DNA from: Phytophthora colocasiae
Lineage: Eukaryota > Oomycota > Peronosporomycetes > Peronosporales > Peronosporaceae
DNA: 64,000 nucleotides
NCBI GenBank assembly: GCA_018806915.1
Contig: JAGKQI010000023.1
Location: 171,705 to 235,704, forward strand
Reading direction: 5' to 3'
Shown here one piece after another: positions 51,273 through 60,865 of this stretch. The notes beneath the pieces are model-generated. The model made no database searches. It was not told the origin of the DNA and saw nothing but the letters and a program-made list of their open reading frames with translations. The translations under genes and the position numbers were made by a program. The number at the start of each line of letters is the position of its first letter. The first letter of the stretch is position 1.

Positions 51273-52629
51273 ATGACTACCAGCAACCAGCAATTAGTGG
51301 CTGACCCTCGGCCCATTTGCACTCATCCGCGGTCAAAAATAATGCCAAGGACTCCATCCGCACGTGACATCCCCCCGCACAAGCGTGTCGCAGTCATCCT
51401 CTACCTCGCAAATCTCTGCGTGAACTCCCGGCTTCCCCGCGGCAGTAAAAAGCTGGCCATACAGGAATTCAACTTTAGCCGCTCTACCGTCGATAACATT
51501 TGGAGACTCCGAAAGAGCCCTGAGGCACTAACAACCGCACGGCATTCCTATCCTAAGCGCTCACGCCGATTCTCGCCCGTCGAGCTCGGGCAGCTCAATG
51601 CTGCTGTCCCTCTCTGCAATCGGCAGACTATCTGGTCTCTAGCTGAGGCCACCGGTGTAACCCGGTCTACGCTGCACGACTACCTTAAGATAAAGGCATT
51701 TCGGCGGGCTACATCGCGGGTAAAACCAACGCTGTCAAGTGATCACAAGAACCGAAGGCTGTCATTTGCGCTTAACCATGTTCAGCGCCCTATTGGTACG
51801 CATTACTAGCACTATTTATAATTGTTTTCTAACCTAATAAAAATGTGGATATGATTTTACAGGAGGAAGACTGTACCGGTGTGACCCGATGTACGATGTT
51901 GTTCACGTCGACGAAAAGTGGTTTAATATGTATAAGGCATCCGGCACGTACTACCTCGCTTCTGAAGAAAGCCTACCCTGCCGTTCGTCACCAAATAAGA
52001 GATAAAGTAATGGTTTTAGCGGCCGTTGCTCGCCCGCGTTATGACTTTGGTCGTAAGTACTTTTTCGATGGAAAAATTGGCATCTGGCCCATCGTTCAGC
52101 ACACTGTTGTGGCGCTTCGAGGCTCCATGAATCGGCCTGCGGGCACGCCAATCACGAAAAGCATTACAATGACGAGAAACGTGTACGTTGACATGCTCAA
52201 GACCAAGGTATTTCCGGCAATCCGAAGCCGATGGTCTGGTAAGTTGAAGTTTCCTTTATTAATTTATTAATATTTGATGGCTCGCTGAATGCGACTAAAA
52301 TATAGGGAGAAAAACTAAAATCATTCGAGTCCAGCAAGACAACGCTGGCCCACATGTTTTTGAAGACCATGGAGAGGTCGTTGCAGAGGGAAGAGAAGGC
52401 GGCTGGCATATTCGCATGGAATGTCAGCCACCTCGCTCTCCCGATTGCAATGTGCTCGACTTAGGTTTTTTTTAATGCTATTCAGTCGTTGCAGTACAAG
52501 AACCCGACCAACAACGTAGACAAGCTGATAGGAGCGGTAGAAGATGCTTTTAGATATATTAAGCCTACTACACTAGATATGTGCTTCCTGACGCTACAGA
52601 AGGTCATGGAATGCATTATTTTTGCGTGA
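51273..52629 (+). pseudogene. Mariner-like transposase of the LDLGFF type, frame-broken, two introns
   Basis: Exon 1 starts at ATG 51273 and encodes two helix-turn-helix segments (about residues 30-75 and 110-135) for terminal-repeat binding. GT...AG introns of 67 bp each fit at 51796-51862 and 52239-52305 and keep the frame. The catalytic triad is visible: Asp in VHVDEKWF, Asp in VQQDNAGPH, and Asp in SPDCNVLDLGFF, 34 residues after the second. The LDLGFF motif is typical of plant-type mariner-like elements. Frame breaks occur near 51990 (after PNKR) and at the T-run near 52470; a following segment (LQYKNPTNNVDKLIGAVEDAF) ends at TGA near 52629. It would cut and paste at TA sites but is inactive as read. 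Confidence 0.8.
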
Positions 52630-53345
52630 GGGAGGGAACGATTTCAAGCTCCCACGTGTCGGTAAATCCGTCCACCACAATGTAGTTACGATATCGTCGC
52701 TATCCATTCCTGCGGAGACGCATCATGCGGGCGTCAGCGTGTTGACACAGCAAATCCTAAACCAAAAATAAAATTTAGTCTGAAAATTGGTTATTGTTCT
52801 AGTGTGTCTAGATTGGGTAAAAAGAATCAGGTTTAGGTAAAACGGACGAAAACGAATAGTAAAACTTCGTTTTAGTCAGCTCAATTTTACGCTCCCTAGA
52901 TTGTTTTCATTGGATGAGCTAGTGCCAGTGTGATTCGCAAAGCGTCGACGAAGCTGCAGCATTTTTTTTTTTGATATCGCTAACTTCTAGCCGAGTTACG
53001 AAAAAAAGGATCCACTGGCAACGAGATGATGCAAGAAGATGCCCGTTATTCGGCAACAAACTGCTGTTAAATGAAAGTAAAAATACAAAGAAGTCCGCTA
53101 CGTTCTCTTCTTTCGTTTAAGGTACAGCTTTCGAGATATCTACGAAAAATGACAATAGAGGTCTTTAGCAAAACACACAAATGCCAATAAGTGGGATCTA
53201 CATATGTAGTTTTAGCCTAACCACCGTCGCCAACCTACGATTTCAACCGAGTAGGTGGACTGAAACCCGCCAAAGCAAACCAAATATTCTGTTCGGGACC
53301 CAGTAAAATTAGGTTCTCCTCTGCTGCCAAAACGCCGCTATACCG
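52630..53345. other. Non-coding stretch before the Harbinger element
   Basis: AT-rich with no gene. The phrase GTTTTAGCCTAACC (about 53207-53220) matches the reverse complement of about 55637-55650 at all but one base and may be part of Harbinger terminal repeats. Confidence 0.45.
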
Positions 53346-54647
53346 TTGATAAAACGGAGGTATGGGAAGTTTACACGCAGGCTTTTTATTGTCGATTCCG
53401 TCTCAACCAGTGCAGGTCGCCATGCATCCACCGGACCAGCTTCTGCACTATCTGCTCAATCGAGTGAGCATGTCAACGTCCAAGGCCGTTTACTCCGTGA
53501 GCTGACAGCAGGACTTCGTCCGTATGAGAAAAAAGCGTACTTGCTGCGTGTTTGGCATGAAGCCTCGTCGTCAAATGAAGTGGTATTAGCTGCCGCTATC
53601 GCTCAGTACTTCTACGAAGAGCAACGCCCGGAGCTGTTTATTCGAGTGCCGTTCAATTTCAATGCGTTATCAAGCGCGGATTGTCTAGCTAAGTTTCGCT
53701 TTGGTAAAGCCCAGATCGAGTGTCTCGTTAAGCACTTCGAACTGGACGCAGCTATAAGGACTCGTGAGCGCACGGTAGCACCTGGAGTGGAAGGGCTGTG
53801 CATCGTGCTGTGCAAGCTGGCGATTCCGTTGCGTTGGAAAGATCTTGAACCCGTTTTTGGGCGAAAAGAAAGCGGTTTCTCCAACCTTTTCCTCCATGTT
53901 CTAGACCATCTCGACACGAGGTTCTCAGAACTTATGTACTTCAACCACGAATATGCGGCTCAACATGTTCAAATATACGTCGACGCTGTTTTGGAAGCTG
54001 GTGGATTGATGCAAAACTTTTGGGCGTTTGTGGACGGAACGGTTAGAGGCATTTGTAGACCAACTGCTCGCAACCTACACCGTGATGGAAAGTATCTAAG
54101 CCAGAAATCCGTTTACAACGGCCACAAACGCAAACATGCTCTCAAATACCAGACACTTTCAACTCCTGACGGATTAATTTGCCACTTGTACGGGCCGTTT
54201 CCAGGACGGAACCATGGCATTAAGATGTTCAAGGGCTCGTGTATTGCGAACGTCGTTCGTCGTGACGCTCGGTTCAAGCCTTACCGAATCTACGGTGATC
54301 AAGCGTATGGAAACGACAGCGTGTTGTCCAGCCCATTCACTGGAGCGATTGGGAACCTTTCTCGTGAGCAAAAGCTGGTCAATAAGAGTATGAGTAAAGT
54401 GCGCATATCTGTCGAATGGGGTTACGGACAGGTTGTCAACTACTGGTCTGCACTCGATTTCAAACGACAGGCTCGCTCTGGTACTCAACCTGTTGGGTCG
54501 ATGTACCGCGTGGCTGTGTTGCTCACAAATTGTCTTACCTGTGCTAATGGAGGCAATACTATCAGCGACTACTTTAGACTTTCACCACCTACTAGAGGAG
54601 TACTTAATAAGGCATTAATTCTTCTTAGTTATTGCTGTTGCTGTTGA
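53346..54647 (+). CDS. PIF/Harbinger-like DDE transposase (about 433 aa)
   Basis: One uninterrupted frame carries the DDE_Tnp_4-type core: first Asp in AFVDGTVRG (residue 230), second Asp in YGDQAYGND (318), Glu in SVEWGYGQ (357), with SVYNGHKRKHALKYQ after the first Asp. It would catalyse cut-and-paste movement, usually with a partner Myb-like protein. The frame opens at TTG and lacks an early ATG; the true start may be in another exon or lost (an ATG in another frame lies at about 53361). The C-terminus ends in four Cys. Its stop overlaps the 3' end of the convergent partner gene by 23 bp. Core residues are intact, so it could still be functional if a start exists. Confidence 0.85.
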   Translation: MIKRRYGKFTRRLFIVDSVSTSAGRHASTGPASALSAQSSEHVNVQGRLLRELTAGLRPYEKKAYLLRVWHEASSSNEVVLAAAIAQYFYEEQRPELFIRVPFNFNALSSADCLAKFRFGKAQIECLVKHFELDAAIRTRERTVAPGVEGLCIVLCKLAIPLRWKDLEPVFGRKESGFSNLFLHVLDHLDTRFSELMYFNHEYAAQHVQIYVDAVLEAGGLMQNFWAFVDGTVRGICRPTARNLHRDGKYLSQKSVYNGHKRKHALKYQTLSTPDGLICHLYGPFPGRNHGIKMFKGSCIANVVRRDARFKPYRIYGDQAYGNDSVLSSPFTGAIGNLSREQKLVNKSMSKVRISVEWGYGQVVNYWSALDFKRQARSGTQPVGSMYRVAVLLTNCLTCANGGNTISDYFRLSPPTRGVLNKALILLSYCCCC

Positions 54648-55486
54648 GCGACCTGCTGAAAATCTTTACGCACTGCAGTATCAGCTGCCTGTTTCGTTCC
54701 TCGGCTTCTTCTCGTGCCCGATGAAGCCGTTCTTCAGCAAGCTCGCGAGCTTGTTCCCGGTCACGCTCAAATGCTAGCCGATTCGCGTGTTGCTCTCTTT
54801 CAAAAGCCAGTCGTTCTGCATGTTGTTGCTGCTGTAGCTGCATCTGTCGATCAAACTGCTCTCGACGCAGCTCTGTGTCGAGTCGAATTCGTTTATCTTG
54901 CCTGTCAAGTTCCAGTTGGAAGACGCTCTTACGGCGTCCTGTTCTCAACGCTTTAGTTGGTGTTGCCGATGTGCTGACTGACGTAGTTGACGCCACCGAA
55001 GCAGTATTACCGTCGCTCTCCGAAGACGAGCCGCTTGATAGAATACCATCACCTCGGAGAGCGCGACGTGTTATAGCCTCAGACACAATTTGAGAAGCGC
55101 ACAGGTTAGTTTGGGTCTCTTCAGCTTGCTTCTTTGCTTTTTGTGACGTTTTTTTCAGCCTTGAAGTCTTTTTCTAGGGATACGTACTGCCCTACAAGAC
55201 CGGGTAAGCTATCATAGTAACTCTGCTCGTTTGCTGCATCCTTGGCCTCTTCGATACCACTTCCTACGGTAGCTCGAAGCTCTCCTGCTCGCCAATTCTT
55301 CTTCAATAAACGCACACGATCCTGCACCTGCTTGTCGATTACAGCAGCTTATATAGCTGCACTAACACACTTTGCAACTTGAACCCACACCGCACCAGCC
55401 TCCCCGTACTTGGCAGCGTATGGCTTCTGCTTGATTACCTCGCGCATGAGCTCCTTATCCATTTCTTCCGAGAAGCGAATCACCAT
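54625..55486 (-). pseudogene. Harbinger accessory protein (Myb/SANT-like plus coiled coil), broken
   Basis: From ATG 55486 the minus strand gives a SANT-like start (FSEEMDKELMREV, then GAVWVQVAKCV), an in-frame TAA (about 55346-55348), and VQDRVRLLKKNW. The frame is lost at a 7-A run (near 55155). The C-terminal part (55086-54625) is open, with a Ser-rich stretch and a long Gln/Glu/Arg-rich coiled coil ending in Asn/Ser. PIF/Harbinger elements typically encode such a DNA-binding partner that recruits the transposase. Convergent orientation with the transposase and a 23-bp tail overlap fit that pairing. Two lesions suggest inactivity. Confidence 0.65.
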
Positions 55487-55689
55487 CGTTTCTCGTTCAC
55501 TAAATCGTTGCAGCGCTAATCCTAAAATGAGACCTTGCCATATGACCGAGAAGTGTTCATCTGTCGGTTGTGCTAAAGATACATTGAAACCCGGTGAAGT
55601 AAGCCATCTGCTGTGGTTGTGGGCGAAACCTACTAGGTTATGCTAAAAGCCTCTAATAGCAGCCTCCAAAAACCACAATTCGTATAAAT
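55487..55689. other. Spacer between Harbinger and element 2
   Basis: No gene. It contains GGTTATGCTAAAAG (about 55637-55650), the candidate right inverted partner of 53207-53220. Element 2 coding sequence begins abruptly at about 55690. Confidence 0.5.
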
Positions 55690-56799
55690 TGGGTCGATGG
55701 CTACTATCAGTTGCTTATGCGAGCCAGTGATATTCCGCTTACAGCGGTAAGCACCCCGAGCGGTATGCTCTGGGAATGGCTCGTCATGCCCCAAGGGCTG
55801 TCGAATGCGCCTGCAACGTTCAATCGTCTAGTGACGCAGTTGTTCAGGCCCCTGCGGGCATTCGCACAGACGTACTTTGACGACGTGTTCGTCCACAGTC
55901 AGGCCGAACACGGCAAGACTGACGTCGAGGTACACGTGGAACACGTAAGAGCTGTGCTCGAGTGCATGCGCACGAACAAATTGTACGCCAACGCAGACAA
56001 GTGCGTCTTTGGCGCGGAAGAAATCCCCTTCCTAGGGTGCTTCATTGGGAAGCATGGCCTTCGTGCTGATCCAGCAAAGGTCAAGGCCATTGTGGACTGG
56101 CCGGTTCCCTTGAACCAGAAGGACTTGCGTAAGTGGCTGGGCTTGGCCAACTACTTGCACAAGTATAGCGAGAACTACGCTGAGTTGGCTCGGCCACTGA
56201 TGGATCTCCTTAAGAAGGATGCCGAATGGGTATGGCGTGCTGAGCACGAGAGTGCGTTCACTCGTATCAAGGATAGCCTGCTTCAGGCACCGATACTGGC
56301 GTTGCCAGACCCCGATTGTCCGTTCATCGTCGTCTGTGACGCCTCGGACTTTGCCATAGGCAGTGCTTTGCTACAAGCGGACGCCGAAGGGTGCGAACGC
56401 GTCATTGCGTTTGAGTCTCGACAGCTCAAGGCTGCTGAGAAGAACTATCCAGTTCATGACAAGGAGCTACTTGCGATGAAGTACGCTTTCGTCAAATTCA
56501 GGGTTCACCTGCTCGGCTCCAAGCCGTTTGTGATCTATACGGATCATGCGTCACTACGCACAGCGACGCAGTCGCCTCACCTCTCGCAGAGGATGGCCTG
56601 ATGGCTCTCCTTCTTTGTGGAGTATAACTTCGAGGTGAAGTACAAGCCTGGCAGGCAGAACGTCCTCGCTTACGCGCTATCACGTCGCCCGGACTATGAG
56701 TTATCTCATGTCACCTCAGTGACGTCGTCCGTGACGGACATGGTTCGAGCAGCGTACGCTCAGGACGACTCTTGTGTCGCTTGCTGCTTCAAGCGCTAG
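55690..56799 (+). pseudogene. Reverse transcriptase / RNase H fragment of element 2
   Basis: The first half of RT is missing. Visible are DIPLTAVSTPSG, the catalytic YFDDVFVHS (about 55870-55896), the RNase H motifs CDASDFAIGS and YTDHASL, then an in-frame TGA at 56599-56601 where element 1 has an Arg codon (RMARW). The frame then continues through VEYNFEVKYKPG and SRRPDY to 56799. The codon after SRRPDYE onward drifts into low conservation before the integrase frame. Confidence 0.88.
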
Positions 56800-56825
56800 G
56801 GGAGCGATGAGTTTAAGGACCAAAG

Positions 56826-57761
56826 GTGACTCTGTCACGACGCCTAAAGGCGAGACTCCAGCGCTATAGCCTGGAAGGTGGTCTGCTGTACTACAGCACG
56901 GGTCAGGATGACCCACCACGTGTGGTGGTTCCTCACGATGAGGACCTGAAGTATCGTATCCTCTATGAGGCCCACGACACGCCCACAAGCGGCCACCTCG
57001 GTCGTGAGAAGACCTACGGCTCGGTGAGCTCCATGTACTGGTGGCCAAAGATGTACAAGTGGGTCAGCACATATGTGCACACGTGTGAGACGTGTCAGCG
57101 GGTTAAACCCTCACCGCATGCGGCAGCGCCTTTGGCGAGCTTGCCTGTACCCTCTGGGTGTTGGCAGTCCATGAGTATGGACTTTGTGTTTGGCCTGCCG
57201 AAGGATTCGGCAGGCAACACGGGCGTTGTGGTCTTTGTTGACCGTCTGAGCAAGATGGCTCACCTAGCGGCTGTGCCGGACACCGTCGATGGCGCTGGTA
57301 CAGCGACGATCTTTATCGATCGGGTCTTCCGCCAGCATGGGCTGCCAGAGACCATTGTCTCGGATCGAGATCCCCGTTTCACGGGTCACTTCTGGACGTC
57401 CGTCTTTAAAGTGCTTGGCACTCGACTGGATATGTCCACGACGGATCATCCGGAGACTGACGGTCAGACTGAACGTGTCAATCGCGTTTTGGAGGACATC
57501 CTCCGCAGCATATGCGCTGAAACGCCAAAGCGTTGGAGCGCTATGCTCCCTCTCGTTGAGTTCTCAATGAACAATGCGGTGCACGCCTCGACAGGCTTCA
57601 CTCCGTTCTACGTGAACGGCCTTGCGCATCCGCGCGTCCCGCTCACGCCGCCACGCGGTGGCCTTGGGCTTGGGGAGAGGCTGTGCCGTCGCTCGACTCC
57701 GAGCTTGCTGATATCAGCCCTTCTGCTGTGCGTAAACAAGTCGATGACTTCCTCTCGGTGA
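56826..57761 (+). pseudogene. Integrase of element 2
   Basis: This frame is shifted -1 relative to RNase H. The HHCC region includes HLGREKTYG and CETCQRVK. The DDE core has Asp in MDFVFGLP, Asp in VSDRDPRF and Glu in DGQTERVNRVL. The frame is left near 57660-57690, where the sense coding moves to the next ORF. All catalytic residues are present, so the breaks are the only visible defects in this part. Confidence 0.88.
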
Positions 57762-58669
57762 GATTGAGCGTATTACGCCGTGTGCGTGACGCGATGGCTG
57801 AAAGCCAAGACGTTCAGAAGGAACAAGCTGATGCAAAAGGTAGAGGCAATGTGTGGGAATTTAAGGTCGGTGACCAAGTTTTATTAAACGCTAAGAACCT
57901 ACCTACACATGCAGTGTCGAGCGTCTTTAAGACGAAATTGCGTCCGCGCTTCATCGGACCGTTTACGGTCGTGGCCAAGAAGGGCCTGGCATACACGCTT
58001 GACTTGCCAAAGCGGATGCGAACACACCCCGTGTTCTACGTCGGCTTGCTTAAGCCATATCGGAACCCCGCGGGGGTGAGTGCGGAGGCGCTGGCGCCGA
58101 CGACACACGCCCAGGCTGCGTCATCTGCAGCAGCAACGTCACCTGACCCCGCAGCTCAGCGAGCTGAAGCTCCTGCTGATGCAGGCGAGCGGTCAGAGAC
58201 TGAGGACCTTCGAGCCGAGCCATTCGGCTCTCGATCTCCTCCATGTCGTGGGCGAGACGGGCATGCGAATGCCAAACACTCTCCACGTTCCCTTGAAGGG
58301 ACTGAGTCTGACTCTGGAGAGTATCGATCGAGCGATCGATTTGATACCAGGCACGCTGCGACAGATAACGCTCGTCACACTCATCGAGTATTGCGTTCCG
58401 CAGCGAATCGGCCTCCTCCACCGTTGCTCGACGAGCAGGGGACCCCCCATTACCACGTGGAGCGCCTGATGGCGCGGCGTCGCCACCGTAGTCAAAACCA
58501 GTATCTGGTGAAGTGGCGTGGATATCCTCATTCCCAAAACTCGTGGGAGTTTGAAGGGCCCCTGAGGCAGGACTGCCCTGACGTCGTGGACGCTTTTGAT
58601 CGCGAAGATCGGAGGCGCCCGAAGGGCTCGAGGTCGACCACTCGGTCGACACCCGCTTCTCACCACTAG
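57683..58669 (+). CDS. Integrase C-terminus and chromodomain of element 2 (328 codons)
   Basis: It opens without ATG as the continuation of pol after a -1 shift. VWEFKVGDQVLLN and HPVFYVGLLKPYRN mark the integrase C-terminal domain. An Ala/Pro/Arg-rich linker of about 130 residues follows, then a chromodomain (HYHVERLMARRR, YLVKWRGYPHSQNSWEFE) and a basic tail. The chromodomain would target integration to heterochromatin. From 58050 to the end it is fully overlapped by the antisense ORF, so 620 bp are open on both strands. Confidence 0.85.
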   Translation: MPSLDSELADISPSAVRKQVDDFLSVRLSVLRRVRDAMAESQDVQKEQADAKGRGNVWEFKVGDQVLLNAKNLPTHAVSSVFKTKLRPRFIGPFTVVAKKGLAYTLDLPKRMRTHPVFYVGLLKPYRNPAGVSAEALAPTTHAQAASSAAATSPDPAAQRAEAPADAGERSETEDLRAEPFGSRSPPCRGRDGHANAKHSPRSLEGTESDSGEYRSSDRFDTRHAATDNARHTHRVLRSAANRPPPPLLDEQGTPHYHVERLMARRRHRSQNQYLVKWRGYPHSQNSWEFEGPLRQDCPDVVDAFDREDRRRPKGSRSTTRSTPASHH

Positions 58670-59858
58670 TGTGAGAAGCTGACGGACTAGCAGCCGAGCT
58701 CAGGCTCTGGTCCGTGGCTGGCATAGCCAGTGAGTCTCCTTCGGAGATTAGAGGAGCGTCCTGCGAAGCGGGAGCCACCGCCGTCGTATGACGAGGAAAG
58801 CGACCGGGCCGCTCGCGTAGCTTCGCGTACTGGAAGAGTAGACCTCGAGCGAGGCGGACGTCCACCTCGGAAGTGCTCTCCATGAGCCGATCAAACGACG
58901 CGAGCTTCCGTGAAGCCTCGGCCCAGGTGGCCACATGGACCATGTAGTCCCGGGTAGTCTTTCCTGTTTGGAGAAGGAGTGGATAAGTCCTCATCTGAGG
59001 TACAGACTCCCGTCGCCGTTGCTTATCTAAGCGTTGCCGATACTCGGCGAGTGTGCACACCTGCGGGGTCAGGAAGCGCTCATGGAGCCCTTGCCGTTGC
59101 TGAGTCTCAGCCACCGTGCGAGGTGGAGCGCCTATGGCGTAACCGTGAAAGTTGGTCTGTGTCATCAACTGCTTCACCTGCTCGGCAGGATCACGAGGCT
59201 CGAAGCCGTAGTCGCGCCGCGACGAAGTCCCCCCGATGCCCCGTTGGACCGGTCGACGGGACTCTGGAGCACCGCTCATAGAGGCCTCCTGCGCCTCATC
59301 CAGTGGGTTGGTGATCGCGTCTTCGACGCCCCTGACCGACTCTGGCTCATCGCGAGCAGGAAGTGGTGGTGCGCTGCGCAACGCGTTGAGCACGAGGCTC
59401 GAAGGTCCCTCCGGGAATGGATTGGGCTGACGCAGCTGCCGAGGAATTGAGTACCGACGCGGATCACGTGGAGAGCGCAGCTCAGATCGAGTCGTCCGAG
59501 AGCTCGCAGGAGCAGGAGACGCAGGGGTATCGCCCTGTTCGGACTCCTCGTAGTCCACTTCGACCTCGCCTTCCTCCGTAGGAGAGCGACGTGGGTCGCG
59601 CGTCGGCGACGCTGTCGTGTACTCGAAGGGTGAGCCACCGCTACCACTTGAAGTCGGGCTGGCCTTGAACATCGCTCCGTAGCGAAGGCGAGACCCCGCG
59701 AAATACTCCGAAACGGAGAGCGTGATAGGAGCCGAGGGCTCAGTCCGGAAAGCGCTGAGGCGCTGAGGCGTAGACGCCTGAACACGGGACACCCGAGGAG
59801 GGTAGGCTCGCTGGGGAGAATTAGAGAATGTGCTCGTTGAGCCAGCGCGCACGCGCAC
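58050..59858 (-). CDS. Antisense ORF of element 2 (up to 602 codons, unknown function)
   Basis: A long minus-strand frame between the 3' LTR and the chromodomain, uninterrupted. The first codon is GTG, and the frame is also open upstream toward the LTR. The first ATG is at 59669 (codon 64, MFKASPTSSG), giving 539 residues. Layout: Ser/Pro-rich start with SVSEYFAG near 50, an acidic EEGEVEVDYEESEQGD block, an Arg/Pro-rich stretch, a globular middle (about 255-370) including CTLAEYRQRLDKQRRRE and TWAEASRKLASFDRLM, a second disordered stretch, then a heptad-rich end (MEEIESRMARLEG, QELQLAELRGQVTLLLQ). This mirrors element 1's antisense ORF in position, acidic block and coiled-coil end. No known family is recognised. 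Confidence 0.7.
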   Translation of the reverse strand: MRVRAGSTSTFSNSPQRAYPPRVSRVQASTPQRLSAFRTEPSAPITLSVSEYFAGSRLRYGAMFKASPTSSGSGGSPFEYTTASPTRDPRRSPTEEGEVEVDYEESEQGDTPASPAPASSRTTRSELRSPRDPRRYSIPRQLRQPNPFPEGPSSLVLNALRSAPPLPARDEPESVRGVEDAITNPLDEAQEASMSGAPESRRPVQRGIGGTSSRRDYGFEPRDPAEQVKQLMTQTNFHGYAIGAPPRTVAETQQRQGLHERFLTPQVCTLAEYRQRLDKQRRRESVPQMRTYPLLLQTGKTTRDYMVHVATWAEASRKLASFDRLMESTSEVDVRLARGLLFQYAKLRERPGRFPRHTTAVAPASQDAPLISEGDSLAMPATDQSLSSAASPSASHTSGEKRVSTEWSTSSPSGASDLRDQKRPRRQGSPASGALQTPTSFGNEDIHATSPDTGFDYGGDAAPSGAPRGNGGSPARRATVEEADSLRNAILDECDERYLSQRAWYQIDRSIDTLQSQTQSLQGNVESVWHSHARLAHDMEEIESRMARLEGPQSLTARLHQQELQLAELRGQVTLLLQMTQPGRVSSAPAPPHSPPRGSDMA

Positions 59859-59966
59859 TCTCGTTGAGAGATTTCTTTTATCGGAAAGTTGCCGGTGACA
59901 GGCCTTGACAAGGCAGTTATGTCTGCAGTTGTAGATACTCCGTATCCACGATTTGGTGGGGGAGGG

Positions 59967-60378
59967 TGTAACGGGGTTACACGGCGCTGCGCGCCTTGCC
60001 TACAGTTGGTGTGGTATACACCATTCAGGTCACAAGTCACAGATCTGTGTACGACACATAGTGTTTCTCACACGTCACATATGTAGCCAGTTGCTGGCAG
60101 TTAGCTCAGAGCTACACATTGCATTTTGATTAGGATTTAGTATGCTAGATACTAAATCCGTTACATTTAGGATTAGGGCAATAAAGTCAATAAAAATCAG
60201 TTTGCATTTTACATAATTAGTGTTAGTTCCTTAATTATAGGAACACTGATTGTGAGAGTCCCGTATTTAGTGGACTACTTGGTTCTTGTATAGAACCGGA
60301 GCTAGTGCCTTGCAAGCAGGACTCTACGAGTCTACTAAACTTCCTCTGTGCCGTGCACACCTACGCAGCCCCGCTGCA
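59967..60378 (+). repeat. 3' LTR of element 2 (412 bp)
   Basis: It starts TGTAACGGGGTTACAC right after the purine tract and ends CCCCGCTGCA. It has the same length as the solo LTR at 31098-31509. Hairpins are dense (GGCGCTGCGCGCC, TGGTGTGGTATACACCA, GGATTTAGTAT / ATACTAAATCC). Confidence 0.92.
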
Positions 60379-60865
60379 TACGAGGTGTTCAAAGAGGAGC
60401 TTAAGCTTGTGTTTGAGCCCCCGAAGAACGAGTTCAGATCGAGAGCGGAGTTTCTCGATCTGCAACAGGGCAAGGATGATGTTCACACCTTTGCCCAGCG
60501 TGCTCGATACTTGGTATCGAACATAGTGGCCAACCCGATCGACGAGGCGACCAAGGTCGTCACGTTCATGAAGGGACTAACAGATGGTCCCGTCAAGACG
60601 TATCTCTTCCGAGAGTATCCGAATACTCTCGAGGAGGCGATCAGCCTTGCGATGTAAGAGGAGTTTAGCCGACGTCAAGCTAAACTCCATGCGAACGGGC
60701 CGAAGCGGGCGCGTCCTGTTGCGAAGACGGGAGGTCCGGAACCTATGGACCTCTCGAGTGCTACGACTGCTGGCCAACAGCAGCGTAAGAACGTCAAGGT
60801 TCGATGTTACCCGTGTGGTAACATCGGTCACTATGCACGCAAGTGCACAGCGGGCGGGCGTTAAA
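60379..60865 (+). pseudogene. Gag remnant of element 3
   Basis: The frame starts at EVFKEELKLVFEPP and has a premature TAA at 60655-60657, where element 1 has CAA. After it, the zinc knuckle CYPCGNIGHYARKC remains. At the frameshift site the base before the A-run is A, so the gag frame reads CGT TAA just upstream of AAAAAAC. The downstream stem is 8 bp here (ACCAGTAG / CTACTGGT). Confidence 0.85.

Larger units (their letters stand above)
55690..60378 (+). mobile_element. 5'-truncated Ty3/gypsy chromovirus (element 2)
   Basis: Coding begins abruptly inside reverse transcriptase (VDGYYQLLMR), with no 5' LTR, gag or protease. Order: RT, RNase H, integrase, chromodomain, long antisense ORF, purine tract (TTTGGTGGGGGAGGG), 412-bp LTR. 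The LTR ends at 60378 and element 3's gag begins at the next base, so element 2 had inserted into element 3. Element 2 is a different family from element 1, but its LTR starts with the same 16 bases, TGTAACGGGGTTACAC. Confidence 0.9.

Noticed and set aside
59276..60040. 254-codon minus-strand ORF crossing into the element 2 LTR
   Set aside because: Out of frame with the longer antisense ORF, Arg/Leu/Ser-rich shadow composition, no counterpart in element 1.
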